DNA from: an uncultured Faecalibacterium sp.
GTDB lineage: Bacteria; Bacillota; Clostridia; Oscillospirales; Ruminococcaceae
Assembly: GCA_900772565.1 (NCBI GenBank)
Contig: CAAHET010000098.1
Location: forward strand, 1-7,466
Direction of reading: 5' to 3'
DNA length: 7,466 bases
The notes below the pieces were generated by a model that saw only the letters and a list, made by a program, of their open reading frames with translations, searched no databases and had not been told where the DNA came from. Shown in pieces: positions 1 through 6,065 of the stretch (the stretch's first letter is position 1; every line of letters starts with the position of its first letter). The translations under genes were made by a program, and so were the position numbers.

Positions 1-19
1 CACACTTTAAGTCAAGTGT
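1..19 (-). promoter_or_regulatory. Divergent MerR-type promoter/operator, cut by the window edge
   Basis: Read on the minus strand this stretch gives CACTTGACTTAAAGTGTG, with a TTGACT -35 box followed at once by a CTTAAAGT half-site. This is the arrangement seen at promoters activated by AdhR/NmlR-like MerR proteins, where the operator dyad sits between -35 and -10. The plus strand shows the matching ACTTTAAG half at 4-11. The other half-site, the -10 box and the regulated gene would lie left of the window. The assignment is by pattern and by the adjacent MerR gene. Confidence 0.5.
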
Positions 20-43
20 TTTTTGAAAAAACGGAGGTTTCAG

Positions 44-505
44 ATGATCTATACCGTGGGCGAAATGGCACAGAAGCTGGGCGTACCTGCCTCCACCCTG
101 CGCTACTACGACAAAGAGGGCTTGCTGCCCTTTGTGGAACGTTCCTCCGGCGGCATTCGGATGTTCCGGGAAAGCGACTTCGAATGGCTGCAGGTCATCC
201 GCTGCATGAAAAAAGCCGGAATGTCCATCAAAGACATCCGGCAGTATATCGAGCTTGCCATGCAGGGAGACGACACCATTGACACCCGGCTGGAGATGTT
301 CCGGCATCAGCGAGAGGTGCTCACCCAGCAGATCCGGCAGCTGCAGCACACGCTGGAAACCGTGGATTATAAATGCTGGTTCTACGAGACTGCCAAAACT
401 GCCGGAACAGTAGATGTCCCCAGTGCTATGACGGATGCGGATGTCCCGGAGCAGTTCCGTGCCATCCGGCAGGAACTTCGGGGGCAAAGCGAGGATATAG
501 AATAA
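44..505 (+). CDS. MerR-family transcriptional regulator, AdhR-like
   Basis: This is a DNA-binding regulator of about 153 residues, a usual length for the family. The start at 44 is chosen because GGAGG at 33-37 lies six bases upstream; an in-frame TTG at 23 precedes that site and is unlikely. Residues 1-20 form the helix-turn-helix (MIYTVGEMAQ...STLRYYDKEGLL), followed by the SGGIRMF wing and a second helical unit. Residues about 80-115 form the antiparallel coiled coil used for dimerisation. The C-terminal YKCWFYETA segment is common in MerR regulators beside oxidoreductase genes. Cys54 in VIRCMKKAGM aligns with Cys52 of Bacillus subtilis AdhR (IKCMRNAGL), the thiol that senses reactive aldehydes. 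A role in sensing electrophiles is therefore plausible but inferred. The gene is the only rightward one here, and half of a MerR-type divergent operator lies just upstream. Confidence 0.9.
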   Translation: MIYTVGEMAQKLGVPASTLRYYDKEGLLPFVERSSGGIRMFRESDFEWLQVIRCMKKAGMSIKDIRQYIELAMQGDDTIDTRLEMFRHQREVLTQQIRQLQHTLETVDYKCWFYETAKTAGTVDVPSAMTDADVPEQFRAIRQELRGQSEDIE

Positions 506-544
506 TGCCCGCCCACTGTGGTTTTTCCACAGTGGGCGGGCATT
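504..544. terminator. Bidirectional intrinsic terminator between convergent merR and yitT-like genes
   Basis: An 18-base-pair perfect stem (504-521 with 527-544) encloses a TTTTT loop and overlaps the merR stop codon. It lies between the ends of two convergent genes. On the plus strand it is followed by CTGTGTTTT, and on the minus strand by ATTCTATAT. Neither is an ideal T-run, but the stem is very stable and its position suits termination in both directions. Confidence 0.85.
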
Positions 545-552
545 CTGTGTTT

Positions 553-1446
553 TCAGATGGACTGGAATCCCTTGCCGATGATCTCGCTGGAGTTGACAAT
601 GGTCAGAAAGGCCTCCGGGTCCTCCCGGCGCAGGAAATCCCGCAGCAGCCCTGCCTGCCGCCGGGTCAGCGCCACCATGATCATGGTACGGGGCTCGCCG
701 GTGTACACGCCGGTGGCGTTCTGCTGGGTCGCTGTGCGTCCCAGTGTTTCCGTAACGAAATGCCGGATGGGCTCCGGCCTTGAGGTGATGACCGTACACA
801 CCTTGCGGAGATTCAGGCTCTCGATGGCTGTATCCACGATGGTGCTGCGCCCGATGAGTCCCAGCACGCAGTACATCCCGGTCTGCGGGCCGTAGAGGTA
901 AGCCGCAAACAACACCGTGCCGATATCGCTGAGCAGCAGAGCCCTGCCGATCTCCACCTTGATGTACTTGTGCAGGATCATCGCCACGATCTCGGTGCCG
1001 CCGGTGGATGCCCCGATGTTGAATACGATGCCGCTGGCAATGGCAGGCAGCGCCACCGCAAAGCACAGCTCCAGAAGAGTGTCATCCGTCAAAGGCTGCG
1101 ACACGGGAAACATCTTTTCGCACATACTGGAATAAAAGCTGAGCATGAAGGAGGAGTACAGTGTCCAACCCATGGTCTTTATGCCCAGAAAGACGCAGCC
1201 CAGCACATCCAGCACCGCATTGGTGATCCACATAAAGGTGCTGACGCTCAGAGCCGGAAAGCAGGTGGCCAGAACGATGGAAAGACCGGTGGTGCCGCCA
1301 AATACAAAGTGGTTGGGCGCACAGTAAAAGTTCAGTGCTACTGCATAGATGATAAGTCCCAGATTCAGCAGCAGAAAAAAGCGTGCGCCGCTCCACAGCT
1401 GTGCTGGGGTCAGGTTTTTGCGCAGACCGTTCTTGATCGCTTCCAT
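553..1446 (-). CDS. YitT-family membrane protein with C-terminal DUF2179 domain
   Basis: A 297-residue integral membrane protein of the YitT family, whose biochemical role is not established. The N-terminal part (about residues 20-210) holds several hydrophobic segments, including LLLNLGLIIYAVALNF, the FGGTTGLSIVLAT glycine-rich turn and the FNIGASTGGTEIVAMIL loop, both typical of YitT proteins. From about residue 215 the soluble DUF2179 domain follows, with the signature GVYTGEPRTMIMVAL and the ending NSSEIIGKGF. The length is normal for the family. The start codon is one base after the stop of the HAD gene, so the two are almost certainly cotranscribed and translationally coupled. AAGGAG inside the end of the HAD gene (1460-1465) is about 13 bases away, farther than ideal. 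YitT proteins occur in several paralogues per Firmicute genome, so no specific substrate is claimed. Confidence 0.93.
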   Translation of the reverse strand: MEAIKNGLRKNLTPAQLWSGARFFLLLNLGLIIYAVALNFYCAPNHFVFGGTTGLSIVLATCFPALSVSTFMWITNAVLDVLGCVFLGIKTMGWTLYSSFMLSFYSSMCEKMFPVSQPLTDDTLLELCFAVALPAIASGIVFNIGASTGGTEIVAMILHKYIKVEIGRALLLSDIGTVLFAAYLYGPQTGMYCVLGLIGRSTIVDTAIESLNLRKVCTVITSRPEPIRHFVTETLGRTATQQNATGVYTGEPRTMIMVALTRRQAGLLRDFLRREDPEAFLTIVNSSEIIGKGFQSI

Positions 1447-1447
1447 C

Positions 1448-2074
1448 TCAGTCCAGATGCTCCTTTACATCCATCAGCTGGGTGATGATGCAGTCTGCGG
1501 CGGACTGGTCCAGCGGCTCGCCGTGGCGGGGCTTCAGTGCCAGCACCTTCAGGCCTGCCGCCTTTGCGGAGGCGATGCCTGTGGGAGAATCCTCCACCGC
1601 AATGGCCTTGTCTGCCGTCAGCCCCAGTGCCTTCAGCGCCTTGAGATAGATGTCCGGCGCAGGCTTATGGGCGGCGCAGTCCTCGCCGCTGAAAGCAAAA
1701 TCCACCATGGCTTTCAGCCCGCCCTCCGTGAGCATCTTCATGATATCCGGCGCTGCGCTGGAGGACGCCACCGCCACCTTCAGCCCCCGGCTGCGCAGCG
1801 CATTCATCAGCGGCTCTGCCTGCGGGTCGGTAAGCTTGCCGTAGGGGGTGGGGCGAGCCTTGCGGTACTCCCGGTAAGCCATCAGCATCTCCTGACGGCG
1901 CACAGGGTCGTTGGGGACAATGGCTTCCCAGATGGCTTTTTCGTTGGAGCCGATGAAGTTGCCCTCCGGGATGGGGATGCCGTTTTCCAGCAGAAAGTTT
2001 TTACGGCGGTTCTCGTAGTAATATTCCGTATCTGCCAGCACCCCATCCATATCAAAAATCACTGCTTCAATCAT
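1448..2074 (-). CDS. HAD-superfamily hydrolase, beta-phosphoglucomutase/sugar-phosphatase-like
   Basis: A 208-residue cytoplasmic HAD phosphatase with a small alpha-helical cap (subfamily IA). All four HAD motifs are visible: Asp8 and Asp10 in VIFDMDGVLADTE (nucleophile and acid/base), the Ser run at 104-106 in VAVASSSAAPD, Lys137 in HKPAPDIY, and Glu161-Asp162 in VEDSPTGI (Mg2+ binding). The VEDSPTGI and KPAPDIYL signatures are those of the group with beta-phosphoglucomutase and YniC/YcjU-like sugar phosphatases. The cap lacks an obvious mutase signature, so a phosphatase is more likely than a mutase. The start at 2074 has GAGGG eight bases upstream. The gene sits only 20 bases after the T-run of the PTS-operon terminator, with no room for its own promoter in that gap. 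It may clear excess sugar phosphate produced by the upstream operon; this is inference from position only. Confidence 0.9.
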   Translation of the reverse strand: MIEAVIFDMDGVLADTEYYYENRRKNFLLENGIPIPEGNFIGSNEKAIWEAIVPNDPVRRQEMLMAYREYRKARPTPYGKLTDPQAEPLMNALRSRGLKVAVASSSAAPDIMKMLTEGGLKAMVDFAFSGEDCAAHKPAPDIYLKALKALGLTADKAIAVEDSPTGIASAKAAGLKVLALKPRHGEPLDQSAADCIITQLMDVKEHLD

Positions 2075-2094
2075 TCTTCATTTCCCTCTTCATC

Positions 2095-2122
2095 AAAAAA
2101 GGGGAGGGGCAAGCCCCTCCCC
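2095..2122 (-). terminator. Intrinsic terminator after the PTS/deglycase operon
   Basis: On the minus strand a perfect 10-base-pair stem GGGGAGGGGC/GCCCCTCCCC with a tiny loop is followed directly by six T residues (complement of 2095-2100). It starts about 32 bases past the stop codon of the SIS-domain gene. This is a textbook Rho-independent terminator. Expression of the next gene on the strand must come from readthrough or from a promoter upstream of or inside the SIS gene. Confidence 0.9.
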
Positions 2123-2154
2123 CAAGCATGGGTCTATTGATCCCAGTCGATCGC

Positions 2155-3138
2155 TTAGTACTCCAGCTTCCACATATAGCGGCGCAGGGTCAGCGGATGC
2201 TGACGGACGTAGGACAGCTCCTCAGCATAGACGCGGAACACGGCGGTGTGCATCAGCGGGTTGAAGTAGGTGATGACGCTGCTGTCCACAGCATTGCCCA
2301 GACCGTAATCCTTTGCATCCACAACGGTGGTCAGAGCATCGAAGCGGTGCAGGAAGGTCAGTGCGCGGGCATCCACGGGACGGGTCTTGCCGTCGTTCAT
2401 CAGCAGGATGAAGGGCACGTCCTTGTCCACGATCTCGAAGGGGCCGTGGAAGAACTCGCCGCTGTGGAAGGAGCCGGAGTTGACCCACTGCATCTCCATC
2501 ATCAGGCAGATGGAGGTGGAGTAAGCGACCTCCATGGAAGCGCCGCTGGACATGACGTAGACGACGGGAGCGTCCTTGTACTTCTCAGCGAACTCCTTGG
2601 CAGACTTGCGGGCAGAGTTGGCAGCGTTCTCGGCAGCCTCGAACACGTTGGTCAGGCCCTCGATCATCTTGTCGTACTTGTCGAAGCCCTCCACCTGCTG
2701 CAGGATCTCCACAGCCAGTGCCAGAACGTAGCCCATCTTCTCCAGCTTGGCGGCGTAGTTTGCCTCAAAGCCGTGAACGATGGTGTAGTCAGCTTCCTTG
2801 GTCAGGGCAGAACCGGCAGCGTGGGTAACGCTGACAACGGTTGCACCGGCGGCCTTTGCCACGCTGTTGGCCTTGACGGTCTCAGGGGTGCTGCCGCCCA
2901 GAGAAGCGGTGATGACCACGGTGGTGTCGCCCAGCCAATCGGGGGTATCGTAGTTGAACTCGTTGGCGGTGTAGTGTGCCACACGCAGCTTCTTGCTGCA
3001 GTTTGCCAGGAAGTACTTTGCGGGGTACAGCTCTGCCTTGGAAGCACCGCAGCCAACAAAGGCCACGTTCTCCACGTTGTGCTTTGCCACGATGTCTGCC
3101 ACGATGGACTTGACGTTTGCCAGATCAATGTTATACAT
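2155..3138 (-). CDS. SIS-domain protein, probable fructosamine (fructoselysine/glucoselysine)-6-phosphate deglycase
   Basis: A 327-residue cytoplasmic enzyme with two SIS (sugar isomerase) domains. The start at 3138 is chosen because GGAGG lies eight bases upstream; a slightly longer frame would begin with a TTG inside that site. The first SIS domain (about residues 20-150) has VAFVGCGASKAEL and the phosphate-binding ITASLGGSTPETV. The second (about 185-310) has VYVMSSGASMEVA and SGEFFHGPFEIVD at 225-237. The SGEFxHGPxEIV segment and the C-terminal RRYMWKLEY resemble the FrlB/GfrE/GfrF deglycases, which split 6-phosphorylated Amadori products into glucose-6-phosphate and the free amino acid. 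No glutaminase domain is present, which excludes glucosamine-6-phosphate synthase (GlmS). The gene is last in a PTS operon, 82 bases after EIID, and follows a stem-loop. The exact substrate cannot be read from sequence; another aminosugar-phosphate isomerase or deaminase remains possible. Confidence 0.85.
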   Translation of the reverse strand: MYNIDLANVKSIVADIVAKHNVENVAFVGCGASKAELYPAKYFLANCSKKLRVAHYTANEFNYDTPDWLGDTTVVITASLGGSTPETVKANSVAKAAGATVVSVTHAAGSALTKEADYTIVHGFEANYAAKLEKMGYVLALAVEILQQVEGFDKYDKMIEGLTNVFEAAENAANSARKSAKEFAEKYKDAPVVYVMSSGASMEVAYSTSICLMMEMQWVNSGSFHSGEFFHGPFEIVDKDVPFILLMNDGKTRPVDARALTFLHRFDALTTVVDAKDYGLGNAVDSSVITYFNPLMHTAVFRVYAEELSYVRQHPLTLRRYMWKLEY

Positions 3139-3203
3139 AATGCAATCCTCCAAATTATTTTCCTATTGTTTGAATCACAAATTACAGGCGTACGGATATC
3201 TAT

Positions 3204-3224
3204 GTAAGCCGGAAACCCGGTTAC
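3204..3224 (-). other. Intercistronic stem-loop between EIID and SIS genes
   Basis: GTAA-G-CCGG and CCGGTTAC form an 8-base-pair stem with one bulged base and an AAAC loop (GTTT on the transcript). The stem covers the EIID stop codon. No T-run follows on the minus strand, so this is not a typical terminator. It more likely acts as an mRNA-stabilising or processing element that separates expression of the transporter genes from that of the deglycase gene. Confidence 0.5.
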
Positions 3225-4057
3225 ACCAACAGACCAAGGGCGTTGATGGCAACACCGCCCACGATGCAGATGCCCAGCAGCCAGCCGGTCTTGACCTTTT
3301 TGCGGATCAGGGTGTACATCAGCATCACGATGCCAAGGTTCAGAAGGTTCGGCAGAATGGTGTTCAGCACATCCTGCAGCACCAGACCGGTGCTTGCGAA
3401 GGTAATGGGGGTAGTCAGACCCACCATGCTTGCCACCATGGCACCAATGACCATCAGGCCCACGATGCCGCAGACGTACATCAGCTTGTCCATCATGCCG
3501 CCGTTGAGCTTGGTCAGGTACTTGCTGCCCATGGTGTAGCCCAGCTTACCGGCAAACCATGTGACCAGCACAGAGGGGACGATGGAGATGATCATAGCCA
3601 GAATGGGACCCAGAACGCTGCCCTGCTGTGCCAGAGAGATGCCCAGACCAAAAGCGATCAGGCGAACAGTGCCCTGGAAGAAGGAGTCGCCCACGCCGGA
3701 CAGGGGGCCCATCAGCGAGGTCTTGACGGCGTTGATGGTCTCCGGGTTGAAGTTCTCACGGTCGGCGGCGTACTGCTCCTCCATGGAAGCAGCCAGACCC
3801 AGCGTAAAGGCACTGGTCTGGGGGGTGCAGTTGTAGAACGCCATCTCACGCTCGTAGGCTTCCTTTTTGTGCGCCAGCTGCTCGGGGTCGTTCTCGTTGG
3901 GGTACAGCTCGTCCAGCGTGGGAGCGATGCCGTACAAAAAGCCCATGTTCATCTGACGTTCGTAGTTCCAGGAGGCCTGAATGTTCAGGGAACGCCACAT
4001 AAACTGGAAGTATTTCTTGAAGTCGCTGCGCTTTGCAGTCTTGGTTGCGTTGCTCAT
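3221..4057 (-). CDS. PTS mannose/fructose/sorbose-family EIID component
   Basis: A 278-residue membrane subunit of a mannose-family PTS permease, which pairs with EIIC to form the sugar channel. The N-terminal half is largely cytosolic and shows family hallmarks: FMWRSLNIQASWNYERQMN (about 19-37) followed by GFLYGIAP, REMAFYNCTP (about 70-79), and KTSLMGPLSGVGDSFFQGT (112-130). Hydrophobic segments follow at about 131-170, 195-215 and 240-278. Length and domain order are normal. GGAGG lies eight bases before the start, and only 15 bases separate it from the end of the EIIC gene. Gene order A-B-C-D followed by a SIS enzyme matches the Salmonella gfr (glucoselysine/fructoselysine) layout. The substrate is inferred from this context. 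Confidence 0.95.
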   Translation of the reverse strand: MSNATKTAKRSDFKKYFQFMWRSLNIQASWNYERQMNMGFLYGIAPTLDELYPNENDPEQLAHKKEAYEREMAFYNCTPQTSAFTLGLAASMEEQYAADRENFNPETINAVKTSLMGPLSGVGDSFFQGTVRLIAFGLGISLAQQGSVLGPILAMIISIVPSVLVTWFAGKLGYTMGSKYLTKLNGGMMDKLMYVCGIVGLMVIGAMVASMVGLTTPITFASTGLVLQDVLNTILPNLLNLGIVMLMYTLIRKKVKTGWLLGICIVGGVAINALGLLV

Positions 4058-4072
4058 TTCAGCTTCCTCCTA

Positions 4073-4882
4073 TCAAAGATCGTCGTCATCTTCCAGCGGG
4101 TCGTAATCCGGGTTGGCAGCAGCTGCACCGGCAGCGGCTGCGGCGGGTGCGCCCTTGCCATACTTCAGGCCGGTCAGGATCACAGCCAGAATTGCGGCGA
4201 AGATTGCCACAGCGGTAACATCCAGACCCAGATAGCCTACAAAGAAGAAGCCCAGCAGGAAGTAGACGGTCAGGTCGCGGTTGAGCATGGTGGACAGCAG
4301 CAGGGCAATACCGTAAGCGGTAAGGAACTTACTGCCGAGGTTCAGGCCATCGGTCAGCCATGCGGGGATGAAAGCCACGATCTTCTGCACCAGATCTGTG
4401 CCGAAGTAGACGGACAGGAAAATGGGGATGAAGTACATCAGGCTATACAGCAGCGTGCCGCAGACGATGTGCATGCTCCATGCCTTGCGGAACTTGCCTT
4501 CTGCAATGGCGTGGTCGGCAACGTGGGTCAGGTTGGACAGGATGGTGCGCATCAGCACGCCCAGCATCTGGCCCAGAACAGCGATGGGAATGGCCAGTGC
4601 CAGTGCAGTCTCGGCAGAAGCATCGGTCAGGATGGCAAAGGCTGCGCAGATGATGGCAGCCATGTTCATGTCCGGGGGTGCGGCTGCGCCGATGTTCACG
4701 ATGCCAAGGCTCATCAGCTCGATGGATGCGCCAAGGGTCAGACCGGTCTGCAGATCACCCAGCAGCGCACCGACGATGGTGCAGGTGATGAGCGGACGCT
4801 CGAAGTTCATGCGGCCCAGAATGCGCGAGTCCAGAATACAGAACACGCCAACCAGACCCAAAAGCAATGCGGTAACAAACAT
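4073..4882 (-). CDS. PTS mannose/fructose/sorbose-family EIIC component
   Basis: A 269-residue polytopic membrane subunit forming the sugar-translocating core together with EIID. The start MFVTALLLGLVGVFCILDSR is typical, with AAGGAGG nine bases upstream. Conserved family segments include RPLITCTIVGALLGDLQTGL (29-48), GASIELMSLGIVNIGAAAPPD (51-71), NRDLTVYFLLGFF (201-213) and YLGLDVTAVA. The C-terminus carries an unusual hydrophilic tail: an alanine-rich stretch (246-256) and then an acidic end, DYDPLEDDDDL. Its function is unknown. The gene lies 31 bases downstream of EIIB and 15 bases upstream of EIID in one operon. Confidence 0.95.
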   Translation of the reverse strand: MFVTALLLGLVGVFCILDSRILGRMNFERPLITCTIVGALLGDLQTGLTLGASIELMSLGIVNIGAAAPPDMNMAAIICAAFAILTDASAETALALAIPIAVLGQMLGVLMRTILSNLTHVADHAIAEGKFRKAWSMHIVCGTLLYSLMYFIPIFLSVYFGTDLVQKIVAFIPAWLTDGLNLGSKFLTAYGIALLLSTMLNRDLTVYFLLGFFFVGYLGLDVTAVAIFAAILAVILTGLKYGKGAPAAAAAGAAAANPDYDPLEDDDDL

Positions 4883-4913
4883 GGGTCAATTCCTCCTTTT
4901 TATCTCCTTACGA

Positions 4914-5381
4914 TCAGGTGTGATCGATCGGTACTACCTTAAAGGTGGGGGTCTGCTGGCTGTAGATCTTAACGCCCATATCCAGCAGCTTCTGGGTGTC
5001 GGCCTGCTCCTCCGGGGTCAGGAACACCGACTGGTCAAAGGCCACGGAACCGGGCTTGTTTGCCACAGCGCCGTAGTTGATCTCTTTGATCTTGGGGTAT
5101 GCCTGGCAGAACTTGAGCAGCGCCGCGGTGTTGCCGAAGATCATCATGATCTTCTCGTCCAGCTGCTCCACCTTGGGCATCTTGGCGATGGCTTTGTCCA
5201 CCGTAAAGATGTTCACCCGGACACCGGCAGGCTTGCTCAGCAGCAGGGCGGACTTTTTCATCTCGTCGTTGGCGGCGTCATCGTCCACCACGATGATGCG
5301 CTGTGCGCCCACATGGCCTGTCCACGAGAACACCACCTGACCGTGCAGCAGGCGGTAGTCCAGACGTACTAATTTGATCAT
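4914..5381 (-). CDS. PTS mannose/fructose/sorbose-family EIIB component
   Basis: A 155-residue cytoplasmic phosphotransfer protein. It takes phosphate from EIIA and passes it to the incoming sugar at EIIC/EIID. The active-site histidine is His13 in LVRLDYRLLHGQVVFSW, the equivalent of RxDxRLxHGQV across the family. Other family features are the RIIVVDDDAANDE strand-loop (28-40) and the INYGAVANKPGS segment (about 101-112). Length is normal. Its start overlaps the EIIA stop by four bases (ATGA), and its ribosome-binding site GGAGG lies within the last codons of EIIA, so translation is probably coupled. The family includes GfrB of the glucoselysine/fructoselysine system; substrate assignment rests on the downstream SIS enzyme. 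Confidence 0.95.
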   Translation of the reverse strand: MIKLVRLDYRLLHGQVVFSWTGHVGAQRIIVVDDDAANDEMKKSALLLSKPAGVRVNIFTVDKAIAKMPKVEQLDEKIMMIFGNTAALLKFCQAYPKIKEINYGAVANKPGSVAFDQSVFLTPEEQADTQKLLDMGVKIYSQQTPTFKVVPIDHT

Positions 5382-5806
5382 AGGTCATCCTCCTCATCTT
5401 GGGCTGCGTTTTTCAGCAGCAGGTTGCAATCAATGATCTGCGCCTTGGCATCTGCAATGCACTCGGCCAGTTCGTCCTGTGTCAGGGCTTCGTCGTTGGA
5501 AGCAAGGGTCAGCACCAGAGAAGCGTTCATGCCGCAGATCAGGTGCACCGCCGGATACTCCGGCAGCAGGGTCAGCATCTCGTTGTTCACGCTGCCGCCC
5601 ATCACATCGGTCACGATGTACACAGCATCCTCTGCTGCAAAGCCCTCCAGCAGCCGGCGTGCCGCCACCGTGATAGGCTCGGTCTCATCCCGCAGGGTGG
5701 CAAGGGCATAAAGGTTCGGCAACTCACCAAGGATCATCTGCACGGTGTCCTTCATTCCGGCAGAAAGCCCTCCGTGCGAAGCAAGAATGATTCGGTTCAT
5801 ACGCAT
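5378..5806 (-). CDS. PTS mannose/fructose-family EIIA component
   Basis: A small cytoplasmic EIIA(Man) domain of 142 residues that accepts phosphate from HPr. The active-site histidine is His11 in RIILASHGGLSAGM. The second hallmark is YIVTDVMGGSVNNEM (about 64-78), the loop that shields the phosphohistidine. Three in-frame ATGs compete. The one at 5806 (MRMNRIIL) has AAAGG six bases upstream and is preferred. The ATG at 5800 is possible, while the one at 5833 has no well-placed site and adds a non-conserved leader. It is the first gene of the PTS operon, about 80 bases after the promoter. EIIA and EIIB are separate polypeptides here, unlike fused ManX of E. coli. The C-terminus ends acidic (QDEEDDL), and these codons also provide the EIIB ribosome-binding site. 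Confidence 0.93.
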   Translation of the reverse strand: MRMNRIILASHGGLSAGMKDTVQMILGELPNLYALATLRDETEPITVAARRLLEGFAAEDAVYIVTDVMGGSVNNEMLTLLPEYPAVHLICGMNASLVLTLASNDEALTQDELAECIADAKAQIIDCNLLLKNAAQDEEDDL

Positions 5807-5859
5807 CCACGACCTTTCTTGTGGTTCCTTCATCTCTTCGGTGTCTGTATCGTCTTATT

Positions 5860-5881
5860 CGTTATAGACGTCATAATCGTC
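5860..5881 (-). promoter_or_regulatory. Putative GntR operator at the PTS operon promoter
   Basis: On the plus strand this begins CGTTATAGACGTCATAAT. It matches 17 of 22 positions with the sequence at 6824-6845 upstream of the gntR start. Inside it, TTAT and ATAA form an inverted repeat around a 7-base centre. It begins 7 bases after the -10 box, so it covers the expected transcription start, a classical repressor position. The binding protein is inferred to be the neighbouring GntR regulator. Confidence 0.6.
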
Positions 5882-5887
5882 ATGTAC

Positions 5888-5915
5888 ATATTACCATTTT
5901 TCACGCAGACGTCAA
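5888..5915 (-). promoter_or_regulatory. Promoter of the PTS-deglycase operon
   Basis: On the minus strand TTGACG (5915-5910) and TAATAT (5893-5888) are separated by 16 bases, with a TG dinucleotide one base before the -10 box (extended -10). The match to a housekeeping sigma factor is strong. The expected start point is near 5881, giving a leader of about 75 bases before EIIA. Confidence 0.8.
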
Positions 5916-5938
5916 GAGGTTTTGTTAAAATAATCTCA

Positions 5939-5960
5939 GCTTTGGTAACGTGCACAAAGC
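5939..5960. promoter_or_regulatory. Inverted repeat upstream of the PTS promoter
   Basis: GCTTTG and CAAAGC form a perfect 6-base inverted repeat with a 10-base spacer, centred about 35 bases upstream of the -35 box. The position suits an activator or a catabolite-control site. It matches the CcpA cre consensus only partly (about three mismatches), so the binding protein is unknown. Confidence 0.35.
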
Positions 5961-6009
5961 ATCTCCCCTATATTTTAGCAGTTTCACTAACAATTCTCCT
6001 TGGAACGAC

Positions 6010-6048
6010 AAAAAGAGCGTCTTTTCCGGGTGGAAAAGACGCTCTTTT
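6010..6048 (-). terminator. Intrinsic terminator of the gntR gene
   Basis: A perfect 17-base-pair stem (6011-6027 with 6032-6048) closes a 4-base loop. The minus-strand copy ends CTCTTTTTG, giving a short T-run. It lies about 18 bases beyond the gntR stop codon. It separates gntR from the PTS operon, which therefore uses its own promoter. Confidence 0.85.
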
Positions 6049-6065
6049 GGGACAGAATTCTGCCC

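Noticed and set aside
504..544. Hairpin considered as a repeat or recombination site
   Set aside because: Its position between convergent stop codons and its single occurrence in the window are fully explained by a terminator.
3145..3180. Possible promoter TTGTGA-N17-TAATTT just before the SIS gene
   Set aside because: Transcription would begin inside or after the GGAGG ribosome-binding site, leaving no usable leader, and the region is simply AT-rich.
2128..3207. Long plus-strand open frame opposite the SIS-domain gene
   Set aside because: It mirrors the codon pattern of the SIS gene and shows no family motif; its start lies inside the minus-strand operon terminator region with no promoter.
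2993..4942. Very long open frame (about 650 codons) on the plus strand opposite the EIIC, EIID and SIS genes
   Set aside because: It lies fully antisense to conserved, well-supported genes, is rich in His, Gln, Cys and Gly in no recognisable domain order, and has no ribosome-binding site. GC-rich codon bias produces such open antisense frames.
5945..5955. Candidate CcpA cre site
   Set aside because: About three mismatches from the cre consensus at conserved positions; only the surrounding dyad is reported.
5936..5962. Eight-codon leader-peptide frame after AGGGGAG upstream of the PTS operon (minus strand)
   Set aside because: It lies upstream of the strong operon promoter, so the main transcript would not contain it, and no attenuator hairpin pairs with it.
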